Both the position numbers and the translations under genes were made by a program. DNA of 64,000 bases from Vogesella sp. LIG4. GTDB taxonomy: Bacteria; Pseudomonadota; Gammaproteobacteria; Burkholderiales; Chromobacteriaceae. Shown one piece after another: positions 13,639 to 22,942 of the stretch. The stretch lies in NCBI RefSeq assembly GCF_900090205.1, contig NZ_LT607802.1:2979970-3043969 (forward strand), given 5' to 3'. Numbering within the stretch: position 1 is the stretch's first letter; every line of letters begins with the position of its first letter. The notes beneath the pieces were generated by a model. The model ran no database searches and had not been told where the DNA came from. It was given only the letters and a program-made list of their open reading frames with translations.

Positions 13639-15186
13639 TCAGGCCATGCCGGCTTCGTCACCGAAGTCTTCCGGGAAATGATTCAACGCAGACAGTACCG
13701 GGTAGGGCGTCATGCCGCCCATCGCGCACAGCGAGCCATGCAGCATGGTGTCGCACAGGTCGCGCAGCAGCGCGATCTGCTGCGGTTCGTCCTGCCGCTG
13801 CTGGATGCGCTGGATCACCTCCACCCCGCGGGTGGAGCCGATGCGGCACGGTGTGCATTTGCCGCAGGATTCGATGGCACAGAATTCCATGGCGTAACGT
13901 GCCTGCTCGGCCATGTCCACGCTGTCGTCGAAGGCCACCACGCCGCCGTGGCCCACCACCGCGCCCAGCGCGGCAAAGGCTTCGTAGTCCAGCGGGGTGT
14001 CGAACTGCGCCGGCGGCAGGTAGGCGCCCAGCGGGCCGCCCACCTGTACCGCGCGGATCGGCCGGCCGCTGGCGCTGCCACCACCGAAGTCGTTCAGCAG
14101 CTGGTTCAGCGTCAGGCCGAAGGCTTTTTCCACCAGGCCGCCATACTTCAGGTTGCCGGCCAGCTGGAACGGCAGCGTGCCGCGCGAACGGCCCATGCCG
14201 TAGCCGGCGTAGAAGGCGGCGCCGCGCGCCAGGATTACCGGCACGGTGGCCAGGGTGATGACGTTGTTGATCACCGTGGGTTGGCCGAACAGGCCGGCCA
14301 GCGCCGGCAGCGGCGGCTTGGCGCGCACCACGCCGCGCTTGCCCTCGATGCTTTCCAGCATCGCGGTCTCTTCGCCGCAGACATAGGCGCCGGCGGCCTT
14401 GCGTACTTGCAGGCGGAAGGTTTTGCCGCTGCCCAGGATGTTGTCGCCGAGGAAACCGGCGGCGCTGGCGCGGGCAATCGCCTCGTTCATCACTGCCACC
14501 GCGTGCGGGTATTCGGAGCGGATGTAGATGTAGCCTTCGGTAGCGCCCACCGCCAGGCCGGCAATGGTCATGCCCTCGATCAGCATGTAGGGGTCGTCTT
14601 CCAGCACCATGCGGTCGGAGAAGGTGCCGGAGTCGCCTTCGTCGGCATTGCACACCACGTATTTCTGCGCGGCCTGCGCCTGCGCCACGGTGCGCCACTT
14701 GATGCCGGCGGGGAAGGCGGCGCCGCCGCGGCCACGCAGGCCGGAATCCAGCACCGCCTGCACGATGTCGCTGCCTTGCAGCGCCAGCGCATTGCGCAGG
14801 CCGGCAAAGCCTTCGTGTGCCTGGTAGTCGTCCAGCGACAGCGGGTCGGTAATGCCGACGCGGGCGAAGGTGAGCCGTTCCTGCTGCTTGAGGTAGGGAA
14901 TGTCATCGGTCAGGCCGTGGCACAGCGGGTGTTCGGCGCCGGCCAGCAGCGCGTCGAACAGCGCCGGCACATCGTCGTCCTGCACCGGGCCGTAGGCCAC
15001 GCGGCCTTGCGCAGTGGCCACTTCCACCAGCGGCTCCAGCCAGAACAGGCCGCGCGAGCCGTTGCGCACCAGTTCGATGCTGACGCCGCGTCGCGCCGCT
15101 TCTGCGGCCAACGTTGCGGCGGTGTCGTCGGCGCCCAGCGCCAGTGCCGCGGAATCGCGCGGCACATAGAGTTTGATCGTGCTCAT
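13639..15186 (-). CDS. fdsB: NAD-dependent formate dehydrogenase beta (FMN, NAD-binding) subunit
   Basis: A 515-residue diaphorase subunit that passes electrons from the iron-sulfur chain to NAD+, homologous to NuoF. The glycine-rich NADH/FMN motif GRGGAAFPAGIKW and the C-terminal [4Fe-4S] motif ESCGKCTPCRIG are present. The N-terminal about 100 residues are the extra thioredoxin-like domain found in FdsB. The start ATG at 15186 overlaps the fdsG stop (ATGA), so translation is coupled. Longer in-frame starts lie inside fdsG and are not used. Confidence 0.96.
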   Translation of the reverse strand: MSTIKLYVPRDSAALALGADDTAATLAAEAARRGVSIELVRNGSRGLFWLEPLVEVATAQGRVAYGPVQDDDVPALFDALLAGAEHPLCHGLTDDIPYLKQQERLTFARVGITDPLSLDDYQAHEGFAGLRNALALQGSDIVQAVLDSGLRGRGGAAFPAGIKWRTVAQAQAAQKYVVCNADEGDSGTFSDRMVLEDDPYMLIEGMTIAGLAVGATEGYIYIRSEYPHAVAVMNEAIARASAAGFLGDNILGSGKTFRLQVRKAAGAYVCGEETAMLESIEGKRGVVRAKPPLPALAGLFGQPTVINNVITLATVPVILARGAAFYAGYGMGRSRGTLPFQLAGNLKYGGLVEKAFGLTLNQLLNDFGGGSASGRPIRAVQVGGPLGAYLPPAQFDTPLDYEAFAALGAVVGHGGVVAFDDSVDMAEQARYAMEFCAIESCGKCTPCRIGSTRGVEVIQRIQQRQDEPQQIALLRDLCDTMLHGSLCAMGGMTPYPVLSALNHFPEDFGDEAGMA

Positions 15187-15659
15187 CAGGCCTCCTTCAC
15201 GCCGTGCAGCAGGCGGTCCAGCCGGCTCGCGTCCACGCGCGATACCAGCTTGTCGTCCAGCATGATGTTGGGCCCGGTGGCGCACAGCCCCAGGCAGTAC
15301 ACCGGTTGCAGGTCCAGATCGTGGCTGCTGCTGCGGCCGTGCAGGCTACAGCCCAGCGCCTGTTCGGCGTGTGCGGTCAGCTCGCGGCTGCCGCGCGCCT
15401 GACAGGCCTCGGCCTGGCAGATCTGCAGGTTGTGCGCCGCCGGCGCGCTGGTGCGGAAGTGGTGGTAGAACGTGATGACGCCGTGCACTTCGGCACGGCT
15501 CAGGTTCAGTGCCTGGGCGATGTCGGCCACCGTCCAGTCGGGAATGTAGCCCAGCGAGTCCTGCAGCGCGTGCAGGATGGGCAGCAGGGCGCCGGCCTCG
15601 TGCCGGTGCGTGTCCAGAATGGCCTGCAGCTGGGTGCGTGCCTGTTGTTGCGTTGTCAT
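15186..15659 (-). CDS. fdsG: NAD-dependent formate dehydrogenase gamma ([2Fe-2S]) subunit
   Basis: A 157-residue NuoE-like protein that carries one [2Fe-2S] cluster and sits between FdsA and the FMN subunit FdsB. The helical first half includes LPILHALQDSLGYIPDW. The ligands are in CQAEAC and, about 35 residues on, CLGLC. The start at 15659 was chosen for GAGGT six bases upstream rather than the in-frame ATG twelve codons earlier. It is the first gene of the fds operon, facing away from the regulator at 16014 across a 354-base gap. Confidence 0.95.
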   Translation of the reverse strand: MTTQQQARTQLQAILDTHRHEAGALLPILHALQDSLGYIPDWTVADIAQALNLSRAEVHGVITFYHHFRTSAPAAHNLQICQAEACQARGSRELTAHAEQALGCSLHGRSSSHDLDLQPVYCLGLCATGPNIMLDDKLVSRVDASRLDRLLHGVKEA

Positions 15660-16013
15660 CGGGTGACCTCGGTAGCGAGCCTGCCCACGGGGCATGACCT
15701 AATTATTGTCGCGCAGGATGGCATGCGCAGCTGTCTGCAAACGACAGGGATTGGCTGAAAAAGACTGCAGGGTGCCTCGAAACACCCCGGTTTTTAAGCG
15801 AGACAAGGCTCGACCGAAAAATTCCGACGCAGCATATGTTTTATATGTAAGGAGGAATTTTTTGTGAGCAACGCAGTATCGCAACGAAAGCAGGCATTTT
15901 TCGATGTGCCCTGTTGCCAAATATGAAGCAGCAGACATAATCCATGGCGCGACAGGCGGCAGCATGCAAGCTTGTGGCAGTCTTGGCAATATGATCCGCA
16001 CTACCAGAGATAT
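15660..16013. promoter_or_regulatory. Divergent promoter region between fdsG and its regulator
   Basis: A 354-base gap, more AT-rich than its flanks, that must contain both divergent promoters. It includes a partial palindrome-like CATATGTTTTATATG around 15833-15848, and a strong AAGGAGG at 15849-15855 ahead of a 20-codon GTG frame (15864-15926, plus strand) that could be a leader peptide or chance. No assigned operator could be confirmed by eye. Confidence 0.5.
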
Positions 16014-17123
16014 ATGCACAGAAAACATAAACTGCCACAGCGCCTGCAGGTGGACAGCCAGCTGGTCTGGCAGGTGTCTGCGGCCGCCGGCGAGCTGGTG
16101 CCGTACCGGCTGGTGGCGCTGCTCACCGCGGTGCAGGCCGACGGCAGCCTGTATACCGCCGCCAAAAGCTGCGACATCTCCTATCGCCACGCCTGGGGGC
16201 TGGTGCAGACGGCGCAGCAGCGCCTGGGGGTGCCGCTATTGCTGATGAAACGCGGCCGCGGCGCCGAGCTGACGCCGCTGGGCGAAAAGCTGGTGTGGGC
16301 CAACCGCCGCATCCAGGCGCGTATCGCGCCGATGCTGGAAACGCTGTCGTCCGAGATCGAGGCCGAATTGCGGCTGGTGTTGCAGGCGGCCGGCGCACCG
16401 CTGCGGCTGCATGCCAGCCACGGTTACGCGGTGGAGCGGCTGGTGCGCGAGCTGGCGGAAGAGGGGCAGGGTGTCGAACTGAAATACCGCAGCAGCCAGG
16501 ATGCGGTGGCGGCACTGCAGGCGGGCGAATGCGAGCTGGCCGGCTTCCACGTGCCGCTGGGCGAGTTCCAGCCGGCCATTGCGGCCAACTATGCCGAGCA
16601 TTTCGACCCGGCGCTGCACCGCGTGGTGCACGTGGTGACGCGGCGCCAGGGGTTGATGCTGGCCGCCGGCAACCCGCGGCGCATCTACGGCGTGGAAGAC
16701 CTGGCGCGGCCCGAGGTGCGCTTCGTCAACCGCCAGCCGGGCTCCGGCACCCGCCTGCTGCTGGACAAGCTGCTGGACAAGGCTGCGGTGGCGCCGCAGC
16801 AGGTGCACGGCTACGAACAGGCGGAGCTGACGCATGCGGCGGTGGCGGCGTTCATCGCCAGCGGCATGGCCGATGTCGGCCTGGGCATCGAAACCGCGGC
16901 ACGGCGTTTCAAACTGGACTTCCTGCCGCTGCAGAACGAGCGCTATTTCTTCCTGCTGCATCGCGACCTGCTGGCGCACCCGGTGCTGCAGCGCATTCTG
17001 GCGATCCTGCAGAGTCAGCAGTTTCGCGACGCCATCAGTGAGCTGGCCGGCTACGACGCTGCCGAGTCCGGCACGGTGCAGACCATTGCCGAGGCGTTTG
17101 CCGGCGTGCTGCCGGGGATGTAG
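16014..17123 (+). CDS. fdsR: LysR/ModE-type HTH regulator with periplasmic-binding-like domain, probable fds activator
   Basis: A 369-residue regulator. The N-terminal winged helix (SLYTAAKSCDISYRHAWGLV, then LTPLGEKLV) resembles ModE and LysR DNA-binding domains. The remainder is a PBP-like sensor domain (LRLHASHGYAVERLV, NRQPGSGTRLLLDKLL) as in molybdate-type substrate-binding proteins. It lies divergently next to fdsG, matching the FdsR arrangement known from Cupriavidus, so control of fds by formate or molybdate is the likely role (inference). I used the ATG at 16014; an in-frame ATG 14 codons upstream has less typical sequence. No TOBE molybdate-binding domains are present, unlike true ModE. 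Confidence 0.85.
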   Translation: MHRKHKLPQRLQVDSQLVWQVSAAAGELVPYRLVALLTAVQADGSLYTAAKSCDISYRHAWGLVQTAQQRLGVPLLLMKRGRGAELTPLGEKLVWANRRIQARIAPMLETLSSEIEAELRLVLQAAGAPLRLHASHGYAVERLVRELAEEGQGVELKYRSSQDAVAALQAGECELAGFHVPLGEFQPAIAANYAEHFDPALHRVVHVVTRRQGLMLAAGNPRRIYGVEDLARPEVRFVNRQPGSGTRLLLDKLLDKAAVAPQQVHGYEQAELTHAAVAAFIASGMADVGLGIETAARRFKLDFLPLQNERYFFLLHRDLLAHPVLQRILAILQSQQFRDAISELAGYDAAESGTVQTIAEAFAGVLPGM

Positions 17124-17154
17124 CCGCAACGTTGGCCGCAAGCCCGATGCCGGC

Positions 17155-18678
17155 TCAGGAGAACAATGCCTTGGTGTACGGCAGCAGCAATGGCACGATT
17201 TCCCGTTCCAGCCGGGCCAGATCCCACTGCCGGCACGGCGCGGATATCACGATCGCGCCCAGCGGCGTGCCGTTGGCTTCCACCACCGCGGCAGCCACGT
17301 TCACCTCGTGCAGTATCGATTGCTGGTCGGTGAAGGCAAAACCGCGCGTGCGACTCAGCGCAATCTCGCTGCGCAGCTTGTCTGGGTTGGTCTCGGTATA
17401 GGGCGTGATGGCGCGCACCGGCTCGGCCAGGATGCTGTCCAGCTCGGCGCCGGACAACTGCGATAGGATGGCGCGCCCGCCGGAGGTGCTGATCGCCGGC
17501 AGCTGCTTGCCCATGTAGGCGGCGCGGAAGTCGGCGCCGGGCTGGCTCTGCACCGTGAGCAGGTGCAGGATTTCCTTGCCGTCCAGGATGCAGAACGAGC
17601 AGCGCAGGCCGCACTCGTCGCGCAGCCGCACCAACCGTGGCCACACGGTTTTCAGCACCCGGTCGCTCATCTGCAGGTTGAACAGCAGGTCCAGGGTGCG
17701 CACCGCCAGGCGGAAGGTTTTGTGGCGCGGCTCCTTTTCCACGTAACCATGCTGGATCAGGGTTTCCAGTAGGCGCTGCAGGGTGGGAATGGGGTAGCCG
17801 GTGACGTGGTGCAGATCGGTCAGCGTGAGTTCCGGCTGGGCAAAGGCAAACGCCTCCAGCGTGCGCAGGCCGCGCGCCACCGAGGTGATGAACAGCGGGT
17901 CGTCGTCTTCCGGAATATCCGGCAGCTCGCTTGTCGGCGGCGTGTCGGCAAAGGTGCGCGCCCAGGGCTGGATGCGCAGCTGTGAGATGGTCTGCGCGGT
18001 GGCGGCCACGGCATGGCAGAGCCGGCGCTGTTCGTCGCTGTCCAGCGTTTGCGGCCGGGTGGTGATGGAGACCGCGGCAACGCATTGCCCGTCGGCGCCG
18101 AACACCGGGGCGGCAACTACGGGAATCGGCGCCAGGTCGATACTGCAGCCGGCATCGTGCGCCAGGGGTTGGCCGCAGAGTATGCGGCCGGCCGCGTGGC
18201 TGTCGGCGCGGTGGCGTTCGCCGGTTGGCGCCAGTACCGCCGCCATGGTGGCGGACGGCAGGCGCGTGATGTTCTCCGCATCGATGCCGCCGAGCGCCAG
18301 CAGGTCGTACTGCATGATGCGCGCAATGTTCACGATGTCTTCACCGCTCAATACCCACAGATCGCACTGCATGCCGGTGGCCGCGCTGAGCTCGGCCAGC
18401 GGTTGCATCGACATGTCGATCAGGTGGTTGGCGGTAATGTAGCGGTGCGCCAGCAGCGCGCAGCGATGCGACAGCGAGATGGCGGTGGAGGCCGGATCGC
18501 GTTTCAGGTAGCCGCAGCGCGCCAGGGTGTAGACGGTTCTTTGTGCGCTGCTGCGGTTCAGGCCGGTGAGCTCGGCGATTTCCGCCAGCCGCAAATCCGG
18601 TGTTCTCGGGCCGAAAGCTTCCAGTACCTGTAGTGCCTTGCCCAGGGCGGCAACATAGCTGCGTCGGTCGTCTGCCAT
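17155..18678 (-). CDS. Tandem double-IclR transcriptional regulator
   Basis: A 507-residue protein containing two complete IclR units in one chain, about twice the usual 250-270 residues. Unit 1 has the winged helix at about 10-70 (LAEIAELTGLNRSSAQRTVYTL) and an effector domain to about 230. Unit 2 begins at about 262 (ITSVARGLRTLEAFAFAQ), with helix-turn-helix LTDLHHVTGYPIPTLQRLL and a second effector domain to the end. The second effector domain is the better conserved (GGRAILSQLSGAEL, RTRGFAFTDQQ). The ATG at 18678 is used; a TTG three codons earlier is possible. It is divergent from the potABCD-like operon and very probably controls it. A fused dimer could bind asymmetric or paired operators. 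Confidence 0.88.
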   Translation of the reverse strand: MADDRRSYVAALGKALQVLEAFGPRTPDLRLAEIAELTGLNRSSAQRTVYTLARCGYLKRDPASTAISLSHRCALLAHRYITANHLIDMSMQPLAELSAATGMQCDLWVLSGEDIVNIARIMQYDLLALGGIDAENITRLPSATMAAVLAPTGERHRADSHAAGRILCGQPLAHDAGCSIDLAPIPVVAAPVFGADGQCVAAVSITTRPQTLDSDEQRRLCHAVAATAQTISQLRIQPWARTFADTPPTSELPDIPEDDDPLFITSVARGLRTLEAFAFAQPELTLTDLHHVTGYPIPTLQRLLETLIQHGYVEKEPRHKTFRLAVRTLDLLFNLQMSDRVLKTVWPRLVRLRDECGLRCSFCILDGKEILHLLTVQSQPGADFRAAYMGKQLPAISTSGGRAILSQLSGAELDSILAEPVRAITPYTETNPDKLRSEIALSRTRGFAFTDQQSILHEVNVAAAVVEANGTPLGAIVISAPCRQWDLARLEREIVPLLLPYTKALFS

Positions 18679-18839
18679 TAGTGACAATGATTAGAAAAGG
18701 TGGCGACAGAATAGCATTGACTTCGCTATTCACCGTAACTACGATAACCAGAATTGTTTTGCGGTAAGTGTAATCGTATTGCGGTAAAAGTCAACACTGT
18801 TCAAAAAAGCTGTTCAAACGAGCAATGTGAGGAGCAAAG
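18679..18839. promoter_or_regulatory. Divergent iclR-potA control region with two sets of direct repeats
   Basis: TTGCGGTAA occurs at 18759-18767 and again at 18779-18787, exactly 20 bases apart (two helical turns). CTGTTCAAA occurs at 18797-18805 and 18810-18818, 13 bases apart. The region is AT-rich and lies between a double-IclR gene and the transporter operon, so these are candidate operators. AGGAG sits just before the potA ATG at 18840. Confidence 0.55.
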
Positions 18840-20069
18840 ATGTTCACATCAGCCAGTACGATCATCTCCCCCTGGGGCGCTGCGGCAGGCATCGCGCTAC
18901 AGCAGGCGGTGAGCCAGCCATCGTTGGGGAGCCAGCCGGCAGCGCCGCAAAGCACCGCGAGCAGCCGCCCGGCCGCCGCGGACATGCCGGTTATCGATGT
19001 ACGCCAGGTACGCAAGACTTTCGATAGCCCGAGCGGCCCGGTCAGCGCGCTGCACGAGGTGTCGCTGTCGATACGGCAAAACGAATTCTTCACCCTGCTC
19101 GGGCCGTCCGGCTGCGGCAAGACCACCCTGCTGCGCCTGCTTGCCGGTTTCGAGCAACCCAGCTCGGGCTCCATCCTGCTGTCCGGCCAGCCGGTGGAAG
19201 CCTTGCCGCCTTACCAGCGCTCCATCAATACGGTGTTCCAGCATTACGCGCTGTTTCCGAACATGACCGTGGCCGAGAACATCGGCTTCGGTCTGCGCAT
19301 GCTGCGCATGAGTCGCGAGCAGATTGCCAGCCGCGTGGACGAGATGCTGCGCATGGTGAAGATGGAACGCTTCGCTGGCCGCCGCACCGCGCAGCTGTCC
19401 GGCGGCCAGCAGCAGCGCATCGCGCTGGCCAGGGCGCTGGCGCCCAAGCCCAAGGTGCTGCTGCTGGACGAGCCGCTGTCGGCGCTGGACCTGAAGCTGC
19501 GTCAGGCGATGCGGCTGGAACTGAAAACCCTGCAGGCGGAAACCGGCATCACCTTCGTGTTCGTCACCCACGACCAGGAAGAAGCGCTGGCGATGAGCGA
19601 CCGCATTGCGGTGATGTCGGAAGGCACGGTGCAGCAGATCGGCTGCCCGGGCGAGATCTACCACCACCCGGCCAGCCGCTTCGTGGCGGAATTCATCGGC
19701 GAAAACAATCTGCTGCCGGCCCATGTGTTGTCGCAGGGTGCCGGCAGGGCACGGCTGGCGATCGATGTCGTCGGCGAAGTGGTGCTGCCGGCCGCGGACG
19801 ACCTGGCCAGCACCGCCACCGTGGCGGTACGGCCGGAAAAGCTGACGCTGGCCAGGGGTGAGTTGGCCGCAGGGAGCATCCGCTTCAACGCGCAGGTCAA
19901 GGCCACCATGTTCCTGGGTACCGATACCGCGCTGCACCTGTTGCTGGGCGATGGCCTGCACGTGGTGATGCGTGACCTCAAGGCCGCGGCCGAGGCGCAG
20001 CCGCCGGCGGTGGGCAGCACGGTGGCGGTGGATGTGGCGGTGGCCGACATGCAAGTGCTGGGAGGCTGA
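18840..20069 (+). CDS. potA: Polyamine-type ABC transporter ATPase (PotA family)
   Basis: A 409-residue ABC ATPase energising the importer encoded downstream. Walker A is GPSGCGKTT, the signature is LSGGQQQR, Walker B is VLLLDEP, and the switch histidine is in [10 protein letters not shown]. After the nucleotide-binding domain comes a C-terminal TOBE-like regulatory domain (VRPEKLTLA onward). The first about 48 residues, rich in Ala, Ser and Pro, are an unusual extension before the conserved start ([11 protein letters not shown]). The ATG at 18840 has GAGG upstream; an internal ATG at residue 49 would give a standard-length protein and is the alternative start. Confidence 0.93.
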   Translation: MFTSASTIISPWGAAAGIALQQAVSQPSLGSQPAAPQSTASSRPAAADMPVIDVRQVRKTFDSPSGPVSALHEVSLSIRQNEFFTLLGPSGCGKTTLLRLLAGFEQPSSGSILLSGQPVEALPPYQRSINTVFQHYALFPNMTVAENIGFGLRMLRMSREQIASRVDEMLRMVKMERFAGRRTAQLSGGQQQRIALARALAPKPKVLLLDEPLSALDLKLRQAMRLELKTLQAETGITFVFVTHDQEEALAMSDRIAVMSEGTVQQIGCPGEIYHHPASRFVAEFIGENNLLPAHVLSQGAGRARLAIDVVGEVVLPAADDLASTATVAVRPEKLTLARGELAAGSIRFNAQVKATMFLGTDTALHLLLGDGLHVVMRDLKAAAEAQPPAVGSTVAVDVAVADMQVLGG

Positions 20070-20072
20070 GCC

Positions 20073-21014
20073 ATGGCGACTCCTGCTACCTCGCACGCCG
20101 CTGCCGGCGGCAAGGACCTGGCCCGGCAGGCGCGGCAGCGCTACCTGGCCAGCATCGTGCCGGCACCGCTGGTGATTGTCCTGTTCCTGGTTGTGCCGCT
20201 GTTGCTGATCGTCGGCTACTCGTTCATGGAGGCCAACGGCTACGGCGGGGTGCGGCTGCATTTCAATCTCGATGCCTATACCCAGCTGCTGTTCGACCGC
20301 CAGCTGGATGACACGCTGCAGTTCACCGATGCCTACCTGACCATTGCCTGGCGCTCTGTGGGCGTGGCCTTCTGCACCACCGTGCTGGTGGCGCTGATCG
20401 GGCTGCCGGTGGCGCTGTACATCGTGCTGCAGCCGCCGCAGCGCCGCAGCCGCCTGCTGCTGCTGGTCACCATTCCGTTCTGGACCAACATTCTGGTGCG
20501 CACCTACGCCTGGATTCTCATGCTGCGCGACTCGGGGGTGATCAACAGCCTGCTGCAAGGCCTTGGGCTTACCGACGGGCCGCTGCCGCTGCTGTATACC
20601 GACGGCGCGGTGCTGGTCGGCCTGGTCTACACCTATGCGCCGTTCATGGTGCTGCCCATCTATTCCAGCCTGGAAAAAATGGATGTCCGCCTGATCGAGG
20701 CGGCGCATGACCTGTATGCCAACAAGTGGCAGGCGCTGCGCATCGTGGTGTGGCCGGCGGCGCTGCCTGGCCTGATCGCCGGCTGCCTGCTGACCTTCAT
20801 TCCCTGCCTGGGCGCGATGATCGCACCGGAGCTGTTGGGCGGCGGGCGCAAGCTGATGCTCGGCAACCTGATCTACCGCCAGTTCACCGAGTCGCGGAAC
20901 TGGCCGTTCGGTTCGGCGCTGGCGGTGGTGCTGCTGGTGATGATCGCGCTGGCGGCGCTGCTGCTGTTCCGCCGCCGCAGCAGCGTGCGGCCAACTGTGG
21001 AGGATGCAGCATGA
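20073..21014 (+). CDS. potB: Polyamine-type ABC transporter permease (PotB family)
   Basis: A 313-residue inner-membrane permease with about six membrane segments, the first at about 29-48 (VIVLFLVVPLLLIVGYSF). It carries the cytoplasmic coupling segment of binding-protein-dependent permeases (EAAHDLYANKWQALRIVVWP followed by LPGLIAG). GGAGG at the 3' end of potA lies seven bases before the ATG, and the stop overlaps potC by ATGA, so the two permeases are translationally coupled and likely form a heterodimer. Confidence 0.93.
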   Translation: MATPATSHAAAGGKDLARQARQRYLASIVPAPLVIVLFLVVPLLLIVGYSFMEANGYGGVRLHFNLDAYTQLLFDRQLDDTLQFTDAYLTIAWRSVGVAFCTTVLVALIGLPVALYIVLQPPQRRSRLLLLVTIPFWTNILVRTYAWILMLRDSGVINSLLQGLGLTDGPLPLLYTDGAVLVGLVYTYAPFMVLPIYSSLEKMDVRLIEAAHDLYANKWQALRIVVWPAALPGLIAGCLLTFIPCLGAMIAPELLGGGRKLMLGNLIYRQFTESRNWPFGSALAVVLLVMIALAALLLFRRRSSVRPTVEDAA

Positions 21015-21805
21015 AAACCGGCTTCTCGGTACGCAAGTTTCACGGCATTGGCTGGCTGACGCTGGGCTTCTACATCTACCTGTATCTGCCCATCGTGGCG
21101 CTGGTGGTGTTTTCCTTCAACGCCAGCCCCTCGGCCACGGTGTGGGATCACTTCAGCCTGCTCTGGTATGCCCGCGTGTGGCACAACGAGGCGCTGCGCG
21201 ATGCCGCGCTCAACAGCATCGGCATCGCCGTGATTGCCGCGCTGGGCGCCGCGCTGCTGGCCACCATTGCCGCGCTGGCGGTAACCCGCGGCGGCAAGCC
21301 CGGCCAGGCGCGTTACGCGCAGGGGCTGATCATGCTGCCGCTGGTGGTGCCGGAAATCGTCATCGCCGTGGCCATGCTGGGCTTCTTCAGCGCCATCGGC
21401 CTGTCGCTGGGGCTGGGCAACCTGATCATCGCCCACATCGTGTTCTGCATCCCGTTTGCCTTCCTGCCGGTGCGTGCCCGCCTGCAGGACATGGACAACA
21501 AGCTGGAGCAGGCGGCGATGGACCTGTATGCCGACGAATGGTCCGCCTTCCGCTACGTGACCCTGCCGCTGCTGATGCCCGGCATCGTGTCCGGGCTGAT
21601 GCTGGCCTTCGTGGTGTCGCTGGACAACTTCGTGATCTCGGTACTGATCGCCCAGGCCGGCTCCACCACCTTGCCCATTTTCATCTTCGGCCTGATGCGC
21701 ATGGGGGTGACCCCGGACGTGAATGCCGCGTCGACCATCATTCTCGTGGTGTCGGTGGCGCTGGTTGCCATCGCCAACCTGATCAACCGCCCCAAGCACG
21801 CGTAG
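21011..21805 (+). CDS. potC: Polyamine-type ABC transporter permease (PotC family)
   Basis: A 264-residue permease with about six membrane helices and the EAA-like loop (QAAMDLYADEWSAFRYVTLP then LMPGIVSG). The N-terminal segment YLYLPIVALVVFSFN is typical of PotC. It starts within the potB stop (ATGA). With PotA and PotB it forms the inner-membrane importer that receives substrate from the binding protein encoded directly downstream. Confidence 0.93.
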   Translation: MKTGFSVRKFHGIGWLTLGFYIYLYLPIVALVVFSFNASPSATVWDHFSLLWYARVWHNEALRDAALNSIGIAVIAALGAALLATIAALAVTRGGKPGQARYAQGLIMLPLVVPEIVIAVAMLGFFSAIGLSLGLGNLIIAHIVFCIPFAFLPVRARLQDMDNKLEQAAMDLYADEWSAFRYVTLPLLMPGIVSGLMLAFVVSLDNFVISVLIAQAGSTTLPIFIFGLMRMGVTPDVNAASTIILVVSVALVAIANLINRPKHA

Positions 21806-21835
21806 CCCCCCGTTCCCGACGAAAGGATGTATGCC

Positions 21836-22873
21836 ATGAAAAGCAAGAAAGCCCTGTTTGCCGGCCTCTGCGCCGCCGCCCTGATGCCGCAGTTCGCGCA
21901 GGCAGAAGGGGTAGTCAACCTGTATATCTGGTCCGGTTACATCGACCCTGCTGCCGTGAAGCAGTTCGAGGAGAAAACCGGCATCAAGGTGCGCATCGAC
22001 AATTACGATTCCGAGGAAACCCTGCTGGCCAAGCTCAAGCAGGGTGGCGGTGGCTACGACGTGGCGGTGGCGTCGCAGGCGATGGTGCCGGTGCTGCAGC
22101 GCGAGCAGCTGATCCAGAAAGTGGCGGTGCGCGACCTGCCCGGTTACAACAAGATCATCCCCAAGCTGCGCAAGCCGGAATGGGACCCGACCGGTGATTA
22201 CTCGGTGCCTTACCTGTGGGGCACCACCAACTTTGCGGTGGATACCAGCGTCTACAACGGCCCGACCGACAGTCTGAAAGTGCTGTTCACACCGCCGCCG
22301 CAGCTGCGTGGCAAGGTCAATATGCTGGGTTCGGCTTCCGACAGCGTCAGCCTCGCCAGCATTGCCGCCGGCGTGCCGCTGTGCAGTGAAGACCCGAAGC
22401 AGATGAAGAAGGTGCAGGACCTGCTGATGCAGCAGAAGCCCTATGTGCGCACCTACAACTCCAAGGCCGGCGCGATCCGCGAATCCATGGTGTCCGGCGA
22501 GATCGCCGTCTCGTCGATCTGGAACGGCACTGCGCAGCGGGCGCGGGAAATGAAGAAATCCATCCGCTACGTGTTCCCCAAGGAAGGCTCGCTGGCCTGG
22601 GTGGACAACCTGGTGGTGCCGGCCGGTGCGCCCAACCCGGACAACGCCAAGCGCTTGCTGGCCTTCCTGATGCAGCCGGATGTGGCGGCCAAGAACTCGA
22701 CCTTCCTCAAGTACCAGAACCCGATCCAGGGCTCGGAAAAATTCCTGAGCCAGGAGATTCGCGACATGCCGGAACTGAACCCGCCGGCCAGCGCCAAGAT
22801 GGTGTTCCTGAAAGCCTGCTCGGAGAAGGCCGTGCGCATGCGCGACCTGATCTGGACCTCGCTGCTGAAATAA
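21836..22873 (+). CDS. potD: Periplasmic polyamine-type binding protein (PotD family)
   Basis: A 345-residue solute-binding protein. The signal peptide is MKSKKALFAGLCAAALMPQFAQA, and the mature start VVNLYIWSGYIDP matches the PotD/PotF family. The ATG at 21836 was chosen because AAGGA lies eight bases upstream; an ATG three codons earlier overlaps that site. Similar in type to the orphan at 8348, but shorter and clearly divergent. The neighbouring amidase suggests the true ligand may be an amide or amino-acid-like amine rather than spermidine itself (inference). Confidence 0.92.
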   Translation: MKSKKALFAGLCAAALMPQFAQAEGVVNLYIWSGYIDPAAVKQFEEKTGIKVRIDNYDSEETLLAKLKQGGGGYDVAVASQAMVPVLQREQLIQKVAVRDLPGYNKIIPKLRKPEWDPTGDYSVPYLWGTTNFAVDTSVYNGPTDSLKVLFTPPPQLRGKVNMLGSASDSVSLASIAAGVPLCSEDPKQMKKVQDLLMQQKPYVRTYNSKAGAIRESMVSGEIAVSSIWNGTAQRAREMKKSIRYVFPKEGSLAWVDNLVVPAGAPNPDNAKRLLAFLMQPDVAAKNSTFLKYQNPIQGSEKFLSQEIRDMPELNPPASAKMVFLKACSEKAVRMRDLIWTSLLK

Positions 22874-22942
22874 GCCAAGCGGCCGCCGCGTGCTGCTGGT
22901 GCGCGGTGGCCTGAGCCTCTTCATCGATTCAGGGATGCTGCA

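Noticed and set aside
10743..14258. Very long open frame (about 1170 codons) on the plus strand opposite fdsA and fdsB
   Set aside because: It is the GC-rich antisense shadow of two clearly conserved genes. Its composition is Gly/Ala/His/Arg-rich without motifs, and it has no credible ribosome site.
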